A DNA stretch of 64,000 nt from Pseudoalteromonas luteoviolacea NCIMB 1942. Its GTDB lineage: Bacteria; Pseudomonadota; Gammaproteobacteria; Enterobacterales; Alteromonadaceae. This document shows, in pieces, positions 33,672 through 43,094 of this stretch. Location: contig NZ_AUXT01000183.1 in assembly GCF_001625595.1 (NCBI RefSeq), forward strand, positions 1-64,000, written 5' to 3'. Every line of letters begins with the position of its first letter. Position 1 is the first letter of the stretch. Under the pieces are notes generated by a model. The model did not search any database, was not told the origin of the DNA, and was given only the letters and a program-made list of their open reading frames with translations. The position numbers were made by a program, and so were the translations under genes.

Positions 33672-35267
33672 CTATGTCTTTGCTTTGTTCTTTAGTACAT
33701 CTGAGATCTGTACTTTGCGATAAGGTTTAGTGATCACTCCATCAAATGCAACTCTCAGCTCCCGCTCTCGAAAGATATCGGCGGTGACTGCAAATACGGG
33801 TTTTGATGGGCATATGGCTTTTATTTGTTGTTGTGCTTCTAGGCCCGACATACCTGGCAGATTTATATCCATTAAAAAGGTATCATATTCATTTAAATGT
33901 GGACTGCTCAACATACTCTCTGCACAATCAAAGATCTCAAATCGGCACTTTAATTGTTTTAGGATCGTCTGCATTAATACTTGATTCAATGGATTATCTT
34001 CAACAACACATACGTATTGATGACAAGGTACTTGTGCGTCAGTATTTATTGTTTTCACTTTTGCCTTTGCACTGGCTATGGGCAAGGTAATACGCACGAT
34101 TGTTCCTTTTTTGAGCTCACTGCTTAAATGAATACTACCGCCCATTAATGTAACCAGCCCTTTGCATATACACAGCCCAAGACCTGTACCCTCTTTTTGT
34201 ACAGCCCCCACTTGACGGTACTTGTCGAACAATACTCGCTGGTCCTCGTCACTAATACCAGCTCCTTGATCTATCACTTCTATCGAAAGTTTGTTATTCA
34301 CTTTTTTGGCAACTAACTTCACGGTAAGGTTCGCTTGGGTATACTTAATAGCGTTACTCAAAATATTGGTCAAAACTTGAGTCAACTTGGTCTTGTCTAG
34401 GTTAAAGACAGCCTCATTTAATTCAGAGGATATCGATGACTCCAAATTAATATGTGCTTTTTTGGCATTGACCGTCATCATCGCCAATACATTACTAATC
34501 AAGTTCGATATCTCTGTAGGCTCAGGCTGCAACTCCATCTTTCCAGCATCAATTTTCTCAAGATCCAATACTGAATTCACAATACTCAACAATTGCTGAG
34601 ATCCAAAGTCGATATTTTTTACATAGTTGGTTTGTGCCGCACTTAAGCCTGTTTGTTCTGATGATTGCAGTAGCAGTTCACTAAATCCGAAAATCGCATT
34701 GAGCGGCGTTCTAATCTCATGACTAATATTGGACAAAAACTCATCTTTGGCCTGATTAGCCTTGGAGATTTCTTTAATTCTTTTCCTGAGTTCTAACTGG
34801 GCTACAACTTGTCTACCTAAAATAGTCAACGCGTTACGCTGCTCTGCGTTTAACTGCATGGGTTTTGGGTTAATCACGCACAAAGTGCCAATGGCTTGGC
34901 CTGAAAATGACCTCAAAGGTGCACCTGCATAATAGCGGATTTTTGGTCCACCAGTTACTAAGGGGTTGTCAAAAAACCTAACGTCTACCGACGCATTACA
35001 CACTTCGAACACTTCGTCTTGCAAAATGGCGTGGGCACAAAATGCGAACTCTCTTGGTGTCTCAGAGGCATCTAGCCCAACTTTAGATTTAAACCACTGT
35101 CTTTGACTATCAATCAAGCTGACCAACGCAATGGGCGTGCCGCATAGTTGCGACGCCAATTCCGTGATTTCATCGAAACAATGCTCGGCCTCAGTGTCCA
35201 ATACTTCATATTCATGTAATGACTTTAGTCTTTCACTTTCATCATCGGGTAACTTAGCTGCTTTCAC
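33672..35267 (-). CDS. GAF-domain hybrid histidine kinase
   Basis: A 531-aa soluble kinase: GAF domain (about 20-165; CGTPIALVSLIDSQRQWFKS and GAPLRSFSGQAIGTLCVINP), phospho-acceptor helix with ISHEIRTPLNAIFGFSELLL, ATP-binding domain (GTGLGLCICKGLVTLMGG) and a C-terminal receiver with the acceptor Asp in FLMDINLPGMSG. No membrane helix. I start at GTG 35267 (AAGGTGGA six bases upstream), because KLPDDESERL...LHEYEVLDT is where relatives begin; the ATG at 35324 lacks a good ribosome site. It is followed by a response regulator, so a phosphorelay is likely. The signal is unknown. Confidence 0.87.
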   Translation of the reverse strand: MKAAKLPDDESERLKSLHEYEVLDTEAEHCFDEITELASQLCGTPIALVSLIDSQRQWFKSKVGLDASETPREFAFCAHAILQDEVFEVCNASVDVRFFDNPLVTGGPKIRYYAGAPLRSFSGQAIGTLCVINPKPMQLNAEQRNALTILGRQVVAQLELRKRIKEISKANQAKDEFLSNISHEIRTPLNAIFGFSELLLQSSEQTGLSAAQTNYVKNIDFGSQQLLSIVNSVLDLEKIDAGKMELQPEPTEISNLISNVLAMMTVNAKKAHINLESSISSELNEAVFNLDKTKLTQVLTNILSNAIKYTQANLTVKLVAKKVNNKLSIEVIDQGAGISDEDQRVLFDKYRQVGAVQKEGTGLGLCICKGLVTLMGGSIHLSSELKKGTIVRITLPIASAKAKVKTINTDAQVPCHQYVCVVEDNPLNQVLMQTILKQLKCRFEIFDCAESMLSSPHLNEYDTFLMDINLPGMSGLEAQQQIKAICPSKPVFAVTADIFRERELRVAFDGVITKPYRKVQISDVLKNKAKT

Positions 35268-35478
35268 AAATGATCCACCTTGTTGTACTGCGCTTCCACC
35301 TATAAAGCTAGCAGTGACTAACATAACTGCCTAACTTATCAGCTACGAATATGGTAATTTTTGTTTCAGCATAAAATAAAGTAAAAAAGGGCCACATAAA
35401 ATATGCGTGCCCTTTGGGGTTCTCTAAAGAGATTGTGAACAATTAAAGTGCGTGTTTATTGAATCTGTTGCTTCAATT

Positions 35479-38055
35479 TTAAAACTTTATATTCATACCC
35501 GCATAAACATATCGCCCGAGCGTGTCATATGTGTATGGGTCGGTATTAGAGTCATTGTTCCCTGTGTAGTACGGTGGCTGCTTATCAAATAAGTTGTTGA
35601 TACCTGCCGTTAATTTCATGCTATCGTTAATAAAGTAACTACCTGATATATCGTGATATACAATGCTTGGTAAACTTGGCGCGTAGCAGCTACTTGGGTT
35701 ATCTATGCATGCAAAGCTATCCATAGACGACAAATATCTAACTTTATAGTTTGCATTCCAAACGTCCGACTTCACCGCTAGGTTAAGGCTTGATTTGATA
35801 TCTGCATAACTACCTAAGCCAGAGGTTATCAGCCCTGTGTAATCAATGGTTTCGCCAGCCATTGTTACTGTACGCTCATTCAGAATCGACGTATCTAGAC
35901 CTGCATGCCAATTAAGCCCCATCGCTTCGAAGTTGTAAGCAAGATTAATGTCATAACCTTGCGTTGTTTCGTCACCAATATTTTGCAACTGATTGTTGAA
36001 CGTTGCTTTACCATTGGCTATTTGGATGTTTGCCGATTGGCACACTGCCAAGCCTTGATTAATTAAATTACCCGAGCTGTCGACACAACTATCCACGATA
36101 TACTGATTGTTCACTTCGCTAATCGCGTTGGTAATCGCGATATCAAAGTAATCAACCGTCAATGAAAGACCTTCAATAAAACTGGGCTCATATACCAATC
36201 CGAAAGTCAGCGTATCCGCTTCTTCAGGCGTTAGACTTGCGTTACCTCCTACAATAACTTCCGCTTGGGTATCTAACAATGGATGAGAGATCTGTTCAAA
36301 TGAAGGCGACTTACCACCATATAACTCATCAACGGTCGGTGCTCTAAATGCGGTTGATTTCACCCCTCTAAACATAAGCTGGTCGTTAAGCTTCCACGTA
36401 AAACCCAATTTCCACGTCGAATCACTGCCAAAGCTTGAATAATCGAATGCGCGTACTGCCGCACTTAAGTCTAAATTCTGTGCAAAAGGTACATCTGCCA
36501 ATACAGGAATAGCAAATTCTACAAAAGCTTCTCTGACATCATAAGAACCGCTGGTAGGTTCTACTTTCGGGTCGTTAGCCAGCCCTTGTGAAGTTAATGA
36601 GTCAGGTGTATACCAAGCTTTTTCAGTGCGCTGTTCGATACCAGTCGCAAAACCAAGGTAGCCCGCTGGTAACTCAAGTATGTCTCCCGCAAGAGAGGCA
36701 CTTAGATTGAGCATCTGGCTGCCACCGGTATTTTGTTCCGTATAAATGTAATCGGTCATGTTATCTGCCGACCAAGAACTTTGATCTAGCGGATTGAAAT
36801 TGCCTAGCTCTATATCTTCTGTAAGACTTCCAATGTTGTGCAAGTTTGAAAGCTTGTCTACCGAATCATTACGGCCAAAGTTAACCGCAACATCCCAGCT
36901 CCAATCGTTAGCTAACAGGCCTTCAACGCCAACAACTGTTCTCACCGTGTCGACTACCTGTGCAAAGTCTCGAGTGCCAGTGTCCGTCATACGACGGCGA
37001 TAGTGAATTGAGTCGCCATACTCAGCACCATGCTCTAACAAATCATCACCCATGGCTTCGGTGTACGTAAAGTCAAACCACACTGGCTGCGCTGCCATTT
37101 GTTGTTCAGACCAACGCTTTGAGTACATAGCCTCAGTAAATAATATCGTGTTGTCATTTAGTTCGTAATTCAGGTTACCCGTGATATTCAGCCGCTGCAT
37201 TGGCGTGTACAAGTAACTTTCAGCTGCATAATTATAAGGGTCTGTTGCAGGGTTATACTCTGCATAATTACCGTCTTTGTCCCCTTGCAACTCCTTACCT
37301 TTTTCTAGATATAAATGACCATTAGGAGTGATAGTCGAGCCACCACAAGCCAAAGCACTGCCATTATCAATTTCAGTGATCGGACATTTAGAAAAGTCCC
37401 TATCCGCTTGGCTTGCAGATCCCCTTTCCATGTACTGAATACCAAACACCATATTACCGCGGTCAAAGCTAGTTCCCACAGTTAAGTCTACGTTGTGTTG
37501 TTCAGCATCGCCTTCACCGGACACACCCGTTTGTGCGTTTAGCTCTGCGCCCTCAAAGTCATCTTTTAAAATAATGTTGACGACCCCAGCTACAGCATCA
37601 GTGCCATACACCGCAGACGCACCATCTTTGAGTACTTCGATATGCTTAATCATCGCAACTGGAATCGTATTTAAATCCACCGTCGAAGCGGCTCCTGTGC
37701 CCGAGTTGATCATTCGCCTACCGTTGACCAAAACTAACGTGCGCTGAGCGCCTAACCCACGTAAATTTATACTAGCATTACCGCCTGATCCGTTATTTAC
37801 ACCAGGGTTGGTCATTGCCCCCGCTGCGGCAGTGATATCTTGTAAAACATCATCAATTGTCACTGCTCCACTGGCTTGGATAGCGTCTGCACCAATAAAG
37901 GTGACCGGGCTAGCTGTTTCCATATCAGCGCGCTTGATACGAGATCCAGTCACCTCAATCTTTTCAATTTTCGCGGCGGAGTCTTGTGCAAAGACGGGCG
38001 CCGCAGTGGCCGTGGTAGACACTGCTATTGCGATACTTAACGCAGTTTTTCTCAT
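35479..38055 (-). CDS. TonB-dependent outer-membrane receptor
   Basis: An 858-aa receptor with a signal peptide (ending FAQ at about residue 24), a plug domain (about 35-165; EVTGSRIKRADMETASPVT, NLRGLGAQRTLVLVNGRR, IEVLKDGASAVYGTDAVAGVVNIIL) and a large beta-barrel ending in an aromatic residue (YVYAGMNIKF). The substrate is not visible from the barrel. It has no signalling extension or sigma/anti-sigma partner, and no Fur box is obvious upstream. Receptors of this subgroup are common in marine gammaproteobacteria for peptides, glycans or siderophores. It stands alone, divergent from the polyketide synthase gene. Confidence 0.92.
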   Translation of the reverse strand: MRKTALSIAIAVSTTATAAPVFAQDSAAKIEKIEVTGSRIKRADMETASPVTFIGADAIQASGAVTIDDVLQDITAAAGAMTNPGVNNGSGGNASINLRGLGAQRTLVLVNGRRMINSGTGAASTVDLNTIPVAMIKHIEVLKDGASAVYGTDAVAGVVNIILKDDFEGAELNAQTGVSGEGDAEQHNVDLTVGTSFDRGNMVFGIQYMERGSASQADRDFSKCPITEIDNGSALACGGSTITPNGHLYLEKGKELQGDKDGNYAEYNPATDPYNYAAESYLYTPMQRLNITGNLNYELNDNTILFTEAMYSKRWSEQQMAAQPVWFDFTYTEAMGDDLLEHGAEYGDSIHYRRRMTDTGTRDFAQVVDTVRTVVGVEGLLANDWSWDVAVNFGRNDSVDKLSNLHNIGSLTEDIELGNFNPLDQSSWSADNMTDYIYTEQNTGGSQMLNLSASLAGDILELPAGYLGFATGIEQRTEKAWYTPDSLTSQGLANDPKVEPTSGSYDVREAFVEFAIPVLADVPFAQNLDLSAAVRAFDYSSFGSDSTWKLGFTWKLNDQLMFRGVKSTAFRAPTVDELYGGKSPSFEQISHPLLDTQAEVIVGGNASLTPEEADTLTFGLVYEPSFIEGLSLTVDYFDIAITNAISEVNNQYIVDSCVDSSGNLINQGLAVCQSANIQIANGKATFNNQLQNIGDETTQGYDINLAYNFEAMGLNWHAGLDTSILNERTVTMAGETIDYTGLITSGLGSYADIKSSLNLAVKSDVWNANYKVRYLSSMDSFACIDNPSSCYAPSLPSIVYHDISGSYFINDSMKLTAGINNLFDKQPPYYTGNNDSNTDPYTYDTLGRYVYAGMNIKF

Positions 38056-38543
38056 AGATACTTTCCTAAGTTGGTATTGTTAATACTTGCCATGGCGCTT
38101 GCCCAAGACATTAGGGCCGGAAAAATGAATAAAAAATTAATAAAAGCGCAACAAACAACCAGGTTTTCAAAAGTGTTCTCAAAATGTCATGACAATCGAC
38201 TGGAAAGAATAAAAAATAAATAAGAATCAAGTAGATAATAAATTTGAAAAGATAGGAAAAGGTAGGTAAAGAAGCGTTTTAGAGTGTAAAACCATGTTAC
38301 CCAAGTTGATAAATATTGATTAACCCGCATTTAATATGAACTTTTTGACAACAGTCAAATAAGCTTGTTGGGTATACAAAGGCTGATTTTCTGAAAGAAA
38401 AATAAATATATTTATAAACGCTTTATTATCATGAGTTTAAATACAAAAAGTTACCATAGTTAAAAAATATTTTAATATTTGTGAAATAAAAGAAACTTAA
38501 CCATGGTCTTGCTTATTGTCATTTAATTAAGGAGAAATAAATC
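38056..38543. other. Long AT-rich divergent promoter region
   Basis: About 490 bases without a gene between the divergent TonB receptor and polyketide synthase genes. It is AT-rich. I found no operator-like palindrome comparable with the others in this window. Confidence 0.5.
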
Positions 38544-39587
38544 ATGACAACTTTAAGCAAACCAGCAACTTATTACCCTAACTATGAAGTAAACGCTGAC
38601 GACATCATGACTGTCATTGAAGTTTGCCACCCAGATAGCCCATATAAAAAACGCGCATTTGAAATGATCCAAAACTCTCAAGTAGAAAAGCGACACTTGA
38701 TCATGCCCCTTACAGACGTTGTAAAACAAGGGGATTTCGGGGAGCGTGCTCATGTATATCAAGATGCGGCCATAGAAATGGCAGAAAAAGTTGCCCGTGA
38801 AGCGATCCACAACGCTGGATTAGATGTGGATGATATTGACATGATCATTGCCACCTCCTGCACTGGGTTTATGATGCCCTCTCTTACCGCACATTTAATT
38901 AACCGTCTGTCACTACGCCCCGACACTAAGCAAATTCCGATTGCACAACTTGGTTGTGTCGCTGGCGCATCAGCTATCGGCCGAGCGTTTGAGTTTTGTG
39001 AGCATCGCCCAGACCGAAATGTGTTAATTGTGTGTGTTGAAACATCGTCTCTGTGTTTTCATAAAGAGGCTGGACGACTTCAGGATTTTATCAGCAACTC
39101 TTTGTTCGCTGACGGTGCCGCGGCAGTTGTCATGCGCGGTGATAATCAAACATGGGGGCTGAAACTGACTCACAATCAAAGTGTAACGATTGAAGACACC
39201 ATGCCATATATCGAATATCAGCTAACAGATAAGGGCTTTAAGTTTTCTTTAGATAAAGACGTTATGCATTCTATTCCTCACGTTGCCCCTTACCTTCAGT
39301 CATTTTGTCAGGACAAGTTGAAAATTAATGCAAACAGTGTCGACAACACCATATTTCATACCGGTGGCAAACGTATTTTAGATGAGCTAGAGAGATGTCT
39401 GGAACTAACCCCCGACAAAGTTAGGCACTCTAGAGCATGTCTTGCAGAAACGGGGAATACTTCCAGTGTGGCTGTAATTGACGTACTGCGCCGCACATTT
39501 GACAATGCACAATCAGGAGAAACAAGTTTACTGGCCGCTTTTGGGCCTGGCTTTACATCAGAAATGAGTGTGGGTGTTTGGCAGTGA
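38544..39587 (+). CDS. Type III polyketide synthase, PhlD-like
   Basis: A 347-aa chalcone/stilbene-synthase-family enzyme with the Cys138-His272-Asn305 triad (IAQLGCVAGASAIGRA, IFHTGGKRILDELE, AETGNTSSVAVIDVL). It resembles Pseudomonas PhlD, the phloroglucinol synthase of about 349 aa, almost segment for segment (from memory): TSCTGFMMPSLTAHLIN, the cysteine region, the histidine region and FGPGFT.EM. PhlD condenses three malonyl-CoA to phloroglucinol. No acetyltransferase phlACB, halogenase or exporter is near, so the end product here is uncertain. The ribosome site AAGGAGAAA precedes the ATG. A hairpin terminator follows, so it is a single-gene transcript. Confidence 0.88.
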   Translation: MTTLSKPATYYPNYEVNADDIMTVIEVCHPDSPYKKRAFEMIQNSQVEKRHLIMPLTDVVKQGDFGERAHVYQDAAIEMAEKVAREAIHNAGLDVDDIDMIIATSCTGFMMPSLTAHLINRLSLRPDTKQIPIAQLGCVAGASAIGRAFEFCEHRPDRNVLIVCVETSSLCFHKEAGRLQDFISNSLFADGAAAVVMRGDNQTWGLKLTHNQSVTIEDTMPYIEYQLTDKGFKFSLDKDVMHSIPHVAPYLQSFCQDKLKINANSVDNTIFHTGGKRILDELERCLELTPDKVRHSRACLAETGNTSSVAVIDVLRRTFDNAQSGETSLLAAFGPGFTSEMSVGVWQ

Positions 39588-39621
39588 TAAATTAACCCAA
39601 CTACCATGAAGCAATATGATA

Positions 39622-39659
39622 AAAGCCATTTTACTCTTGTCGCCGAGCAAAATGGCTTT
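39622..39659. terminator. Bidirectional terminator after the polyketide synthase
   Basis: An 11-bp stem, AAAGCCATTTT (39622-39632) and AAAATGGCTTT (39649-39659), lies between convergent genes. Confidence 0.7.
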
Positions 39660-39667
39660 CCTGATTA

Positions 39668-40333
39668 CTAAGCTTCTTCTTCCAGCCTCAGTAACAGCGC
39701 TTTAATATCTTCTTTGGCACCTTTAATATGCTTCTGTAAATACGCACAGGCACCATTTGTATCTTTATCACGACATAATTGAAGCAGTGTTCTATGCTCT
39801 TCTGGCGCAGTCACAATACCGCCCGCGAGTAAAATATGCATACGCACATATCGCTCAGAGTTTTTACTATAGACGGCAACAAGCTCTTTAGTTTGCGGTC
39901 GCTCTGCACGGCTATATAGCTTATCGTGAAACTCTGCATTAAGCTTACCTGTCGCCAATTGCGCATCACCCGCATTCATCGCTTCTTCAAGATCAGCCAA
40001 GATCGCTTCAGCTTCCAATAGATCTCGATTCGTTAACTTTTCAATGGAATGGCGCAGTAATTCCGCTTCAAGTAAAGCACGTAAATCGAAAATTTCGTCG
40101 ATTTGCTCAGCGCTCAAACGGGTTACGGTCGCACCTTTGTGGGCTTCAAAATTAACCAACCCTTCCGCTTCCAGCTGCAGTAATGCCTCACGGACAGGAA
40201 TTCGACTCACATTGAGTTCTTCCGCAAGTGCCGCTTGGCGCAGAGGCTCTCCGGCTTTGATTTCGCCACTTAAGATTTTGTCTCGAATCGCTTCGGCTAC
40301 AAGTTGAGTTCTAGTTTTATGTACGATCGCCAT
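39668..40333 (-). CDS. GntR-family (FadR/FCD subgroup) regulator of hydroxyproline genes
   Basis: A 221-aa GntR protein: a winged helix at about 10-75 (LRQAALAEELNVSRIPVREALLQLEAEGLV) and an all-helical FCD ligand domain with likely metal or acid contacts (NAEFHDKLY, EEHRTLL, KHI). I start at ATG 40333, the second Met of the longer frame, which opens with TTG. It lies next to and in the same direction as the hydroxyproline genes but 210 bases after their end, with a terminator between, so it has its own transcript. FCD-GntR proteins often bind GT...AC dyads such as the TTGTATACAA sites found nearby. Confidence 0.88.
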   Translation of the reverse strand: MAIVHKTRTQLVAEAIRDKILSGEIKAGEPLRQAALAEELNVSRIPVREALLQLEAEGLVNFEAHKGATVTRLSAEQIDEIFDLRALLEAELLRHSIEKLTNRDLLEAEAILADLEEAMNAGDAQLATGKLNAEFHDKLYSRAERPQTKELVAVYSKNSERYVRMHILLAGGIVTAPEEHRTLLQLCRDKDTNGACAYLQKHIKGAKEDIKALLLRLEEEA

Positions 40334-40424
40334 ATGGTTAATCAAAAGTTTACAGTGGCTTACATTATACGTAGCAAAATAAAAAATGCACGTCAGGCAA
40401 GATACCTTTCAAACCTGAATAATG

Positions 40425-40460
40425 TAAAAAAAGCCTCTTCACAGCAAGTGAACAGGCTTT
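40425..40460 (-). terminator. Terminator of the hydroxyproline catabolic operon
   Basis: On the minus strand AAAGCCT and inner TTCAC pair with GTGAA and AGGCTTT, then a T-run follows. It lies about 85 bases after the dehydrogenase stop. Confidence 0.75.
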
Positions 40461-40544
40461 ACTCCACTGACAAATAAAAACACGCAACATTCTATTTCGC
40501 ACCTGACCGGGCTTGAAAAGACTTGCTCTCTTTCTTTTTTAAGC

Positions 40545-42038
40545 TTAGCTTTGTATACACAAAGGTCTTAAAAAACGGGTCATGGCTTGCAATCCGACTG
40601 ATGTTGACCTGACATCAGTTGAAGATGGGAATGGCCCACCATGATTCATCGACGCGCATATTTCAACACCTGTCGGCATTTGTCCAAGTGTAATCCGGCC
40701 AACTTTGTAGTGTAAATCGCAGATAAGCTCAGCATTTTGTGAAAGCTCCTCTTCAGTACCGTGTACACTTGCTGTTAATTGACCGGCTAGCGAATCTACT
40801 GCCTGAATAAGCGACTCTTCACTGTTATATCTCACAATCAGAGCACAAGGCCCAAAAACCTCTTCTTGTAGGTGTTTATCCGTCAGGAAAGTCTCCACTT
40901 CACATGCAAATAAATGTGCATCCGCATGGTAAGGCTTTTCTAACTGACCTTTAGCAAGCTTAGTTACGCCATCACAACTTTCAAATTCAGCAATAGCAGA
41001 AATAAATGACTTAAGAATTCCGGGCGTTAACAGAGTATCAGAGCTCGCCGCCTTAACTGCTTCGATAGCTGCGCTCTCAAACTCTGTTTGTCCAGACGGC
41101 ACAAACCAAACACCTGGACTGGTACAAAACTGACCGTTGCCCATCAACATGGACGTTACCAACTTCTGAGCTAAAGCTGCTCCTTCTTGCGACGCCTTGT
41201 CTTTGAAAATGACTTGAGGATTGACACTGCCAAGTTCGCCATAAAATGGAATGGCCTCTTCACGTTTATTTATCGTTTCTATAAGTGCATTTGCGACATT
41301 GAATGAGCCAGTAAAACCGACCGCTTTAACCATGGGGTGAGCCACCAGCTGATGAGAGATACTATATGCTTTGGCTTGCAACATAGAGAATACACCGTTT
41401 GGCATATCACACTGCTTAATTGCGCTGTCTATTGCCTTTGTCATTAACTCACTGGTTGCTGGATGAGCATTATGTGTTTTGACAATCACAGGGCAGCCCG
41501 CAGCGAGTGCCGCTGCCGTGTCCCCACCTAACGTCGAAAATGCATATGGGAAATTCGATGCGCCAAAAACAGCAACAACCCCGACTGGTATATAGCCCAG
41601 CTCAGTACGCGGCTTAGGCAGCGGAGCGCGATTTGCGTCGGCTTCGTCAACATAGTTTAGATTTAGTGGCGCTAGATCCTGTTCAAGTGCGTTAGCAAAA
41701 GCACGCAACTGCGAAACGGTTCGCATGCGCTCACCTTCGAGCCGTTGACGCGGCAAGTTGGTTTCTTGCATTGTGGTTTCGATAAGAATATCACCGAGGT
41801 TCATTATCTCTTGTGCGATAGTATTTAAAAATTCAGCACGTTGCAGGTTACTCAGGTTACGGTAGGGCTTAAATACAGCTTGAGCGGCTTCTGCTGCTTG
41901 CTCTAGCTGTGCCTCAGTCGCATCATAAAATGTCGTTGGTAACTGCTCATTTGTGCCCGGGCAAAAACTTTGGAAGGTTTTGCCATCTTGATTGCCAAGC
42001 CACTGCCCAGCAATATAACTTAATCCTGTGATTGCCAT
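40545..42038 (-). CDS. 2,5-dioxovalerate (alpha-ketoglutarate semialdehyde) dehydrogenase
   Basis: A 497-aa aldehyde dehydrogenase. The catalytic Cys is in MGNGQFCTSPGVWFVP, the general-base region GELGSVNPQ and the Rossmann NAD site VFGASNFPYAFS are present. The long middle linker and N-terminus (AGQWLG...FQSFCPGTN) match the KGSADH subgroup, which turns 2,5-dioxovalerate into 2-oxoglutarate, the last step of hydroxyproline catabolism. It is the third gene of the epimerase/deaminase operon; GGAGACGAAG precedes the ATG, and a terminator follows. This step feeds carbon into the TCA cycle. Confidence 0.9.
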   Translation of the reverse strand: MAITGLSYIAGQWLGNQDGKTFQSFCPGTNEQLPTTFYDATEAQLEQAAEAAQAVFKPYRNLSNLQRAEFLNTIAQEIMNLGDILIETTMQETNLPRQRLEGERMRTVSQLRAFANALEQDLAPLNLNYVDEADANRAPLPKPRTELGYIPVGVVAVFGASNFPYAFSTLGGDTAAALAAGCPVIVKTHNAHPATSELMTKAIDSAIKQCDMPNGVFSMLQAKAYSISHQLVAHPMVKAVGFTGSFNVANALIETINKREEAIPFYGELGSVNPQVIFKDKASQEGAALAQKLVTSMLMGNGQFCTSPGVWFVPSGQTEFESAAIEAVKAASSDTLLTPGILKSFISAIAEFESCDGVTKLAKGQLEKPYHADAHLFACEVETFLTDKHLQEEVFGPCALIVRYNSEESLIQAVDSLAGQLTASVHGTEEELSQNAELICDLHYKVGRITLGQMPTGVEICASMNHGGPFPSSTDVRSTSVGLQAMTRFLRPLCIQS

Positions 42039-42080
42039 CTTCGTCTCCTATAAACGATGATACCGATATCTTTAATCTAC

Positions 42081-43082
42081 TTAGATCACTTGAAAGCCGT
42101 ATGCATATGGATCGTCATCGTCCACAGTAATACAGTTTGCGCCTGTGCGTCTTGCCCAACCTTGGATGCTGGGTAAAATGGCGACTTTGCCCGCCACTTC
42201 CGTGACACCTTCTACACGCCCGATGAACTGACTGCCAATATAACTTTCATGAACAAAGTCTTCCCCTTGCTGCAACCGGCCTTGGGTAAATAGTTGTGCC
42301 ATTCGGGCACTTGTGCCGGTTCCGCAAGGCGAACGGTCAATTGCTTTATCTCCGTAAAACACGGCGTTTGCAGCACTAGAGCCAGAGTTTTTGGGATCAC
42401 CTGTCCACAGAACATGTGTTGCCCCGCGTACAGTCGGATCTTCGGAGTGTACGCATTCAATTTGCGCATTTACCGCTTCACGTAATTTGCGACTCATTGC
42501 AACTAGTTGATCTGCTGTAGAATTGTGGGTGCCACTAAATAGTGACTGGGGTTCAACAATAATGTAAAAATTGCCTCCGTAAGCGATATCAACTGAGAAC
42601 TCGCCGAGTTCAGGCACATGAATAACTTGCTTTTCGTAGGCTAAAAACGCAGGCACATTGAAAAGTTTTACCCAATTCACTTTGCCATCACGCATCTCAT
42701 AGTGCGCGTCAACACGCCCAACTGGCGTATCCAATTTAGCTAACCCCGGCTGTTTCGGATGCAATAAACCGCGTTCTAAAGCAAACGTTACGGTGCCAAT
42801 CGTGCCGTGCCCACACATAGGTAAACAGCCTGAAGTCTCAATAAACAAAATACTGATATCGCCATCTTCAGTACAAGGCGGGTACAAAAAAGATCCTGAC
42901 ATCATGTCATGACCACGCGGCTCAAACATCAATGCTTGTCGGATCCAATCATAGTCTTTTAAAAAGTGTTGTCGCTTTTCACTCATTGTGGCCCCCTCAA
43001 GATGAGGGTGGCCACTGGTGACTAAGCGCACAGGGTTGCCACATGTGTGGCCATCTATACAAAAGAATGTGCCCCTGTTCAT
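42081..43082 (-). CDS. 4-hydroxyproline 2-epimerase
   Basis: A 333-aa proline-racemase-fold enzyme. Both catalytic cysteines are present: Cys90 in MCGHGTIG and Cys253 in SPCGTGTSA. This marks it as a racemase/epimerase; trans-3-hydroxyproline dehydratases of the same fold replace the first Cys with Thr. It would convert trans-4-hydroxy-L-proline to cis-4-hydroxy-D-proline, the entry step. CGNPVRLV near the start and the operon with a DHDPS-like deaminase and KGSADH support the assignment. AAGGATAAG lies before the ATG. Confidence 0.92.
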   Translation of the reverse strand: MNRGTFFCIDGHTCGNPVRLVTSGHPHLEGATMSEKRQHFLKDYDWIRQALMFEPRGHDMMSGSFLYPPCTEDGDISILFIETSGCLPMCGHGTIGTVTFALERGLLHPKQPGLAKLDTPVGRVDAHYEMRDGKVNWVKLFNVPAFLAYEKQVIHVPELGEFSVDIAYGGNFYIIVEPQSLFSGTHNSTADQLVAMSRKLREAVNAQIECVHSEDPTVRGATHVLWTGDPKNSGSSAANAVFYGDKAIDRSPCGTGTSARMAQLFTQGRLQQGEDFVHESYIGSQFIGRVEGVTEVAGKVAILPSIQGWARRTGANCITVDDDDPYAYGFQVI

Positions 43083-43094
43083 CGCGTCTTATCC

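Noticed and set aside
40330-40380. A fourth operator upstream of the GntR gene
   Set aside because: The sequence there (ATTATACGT) matches the TTGTATACAA core only partly and lacks a good dyad.
42081-43082. Assignment as trans-3-hydroxy-L-proline dehydratase
   Set aside because: That enzyme has Thr in place of the first catalytic Cys. Here both cysteines (90 and 253) are present, so epimerase fits better.
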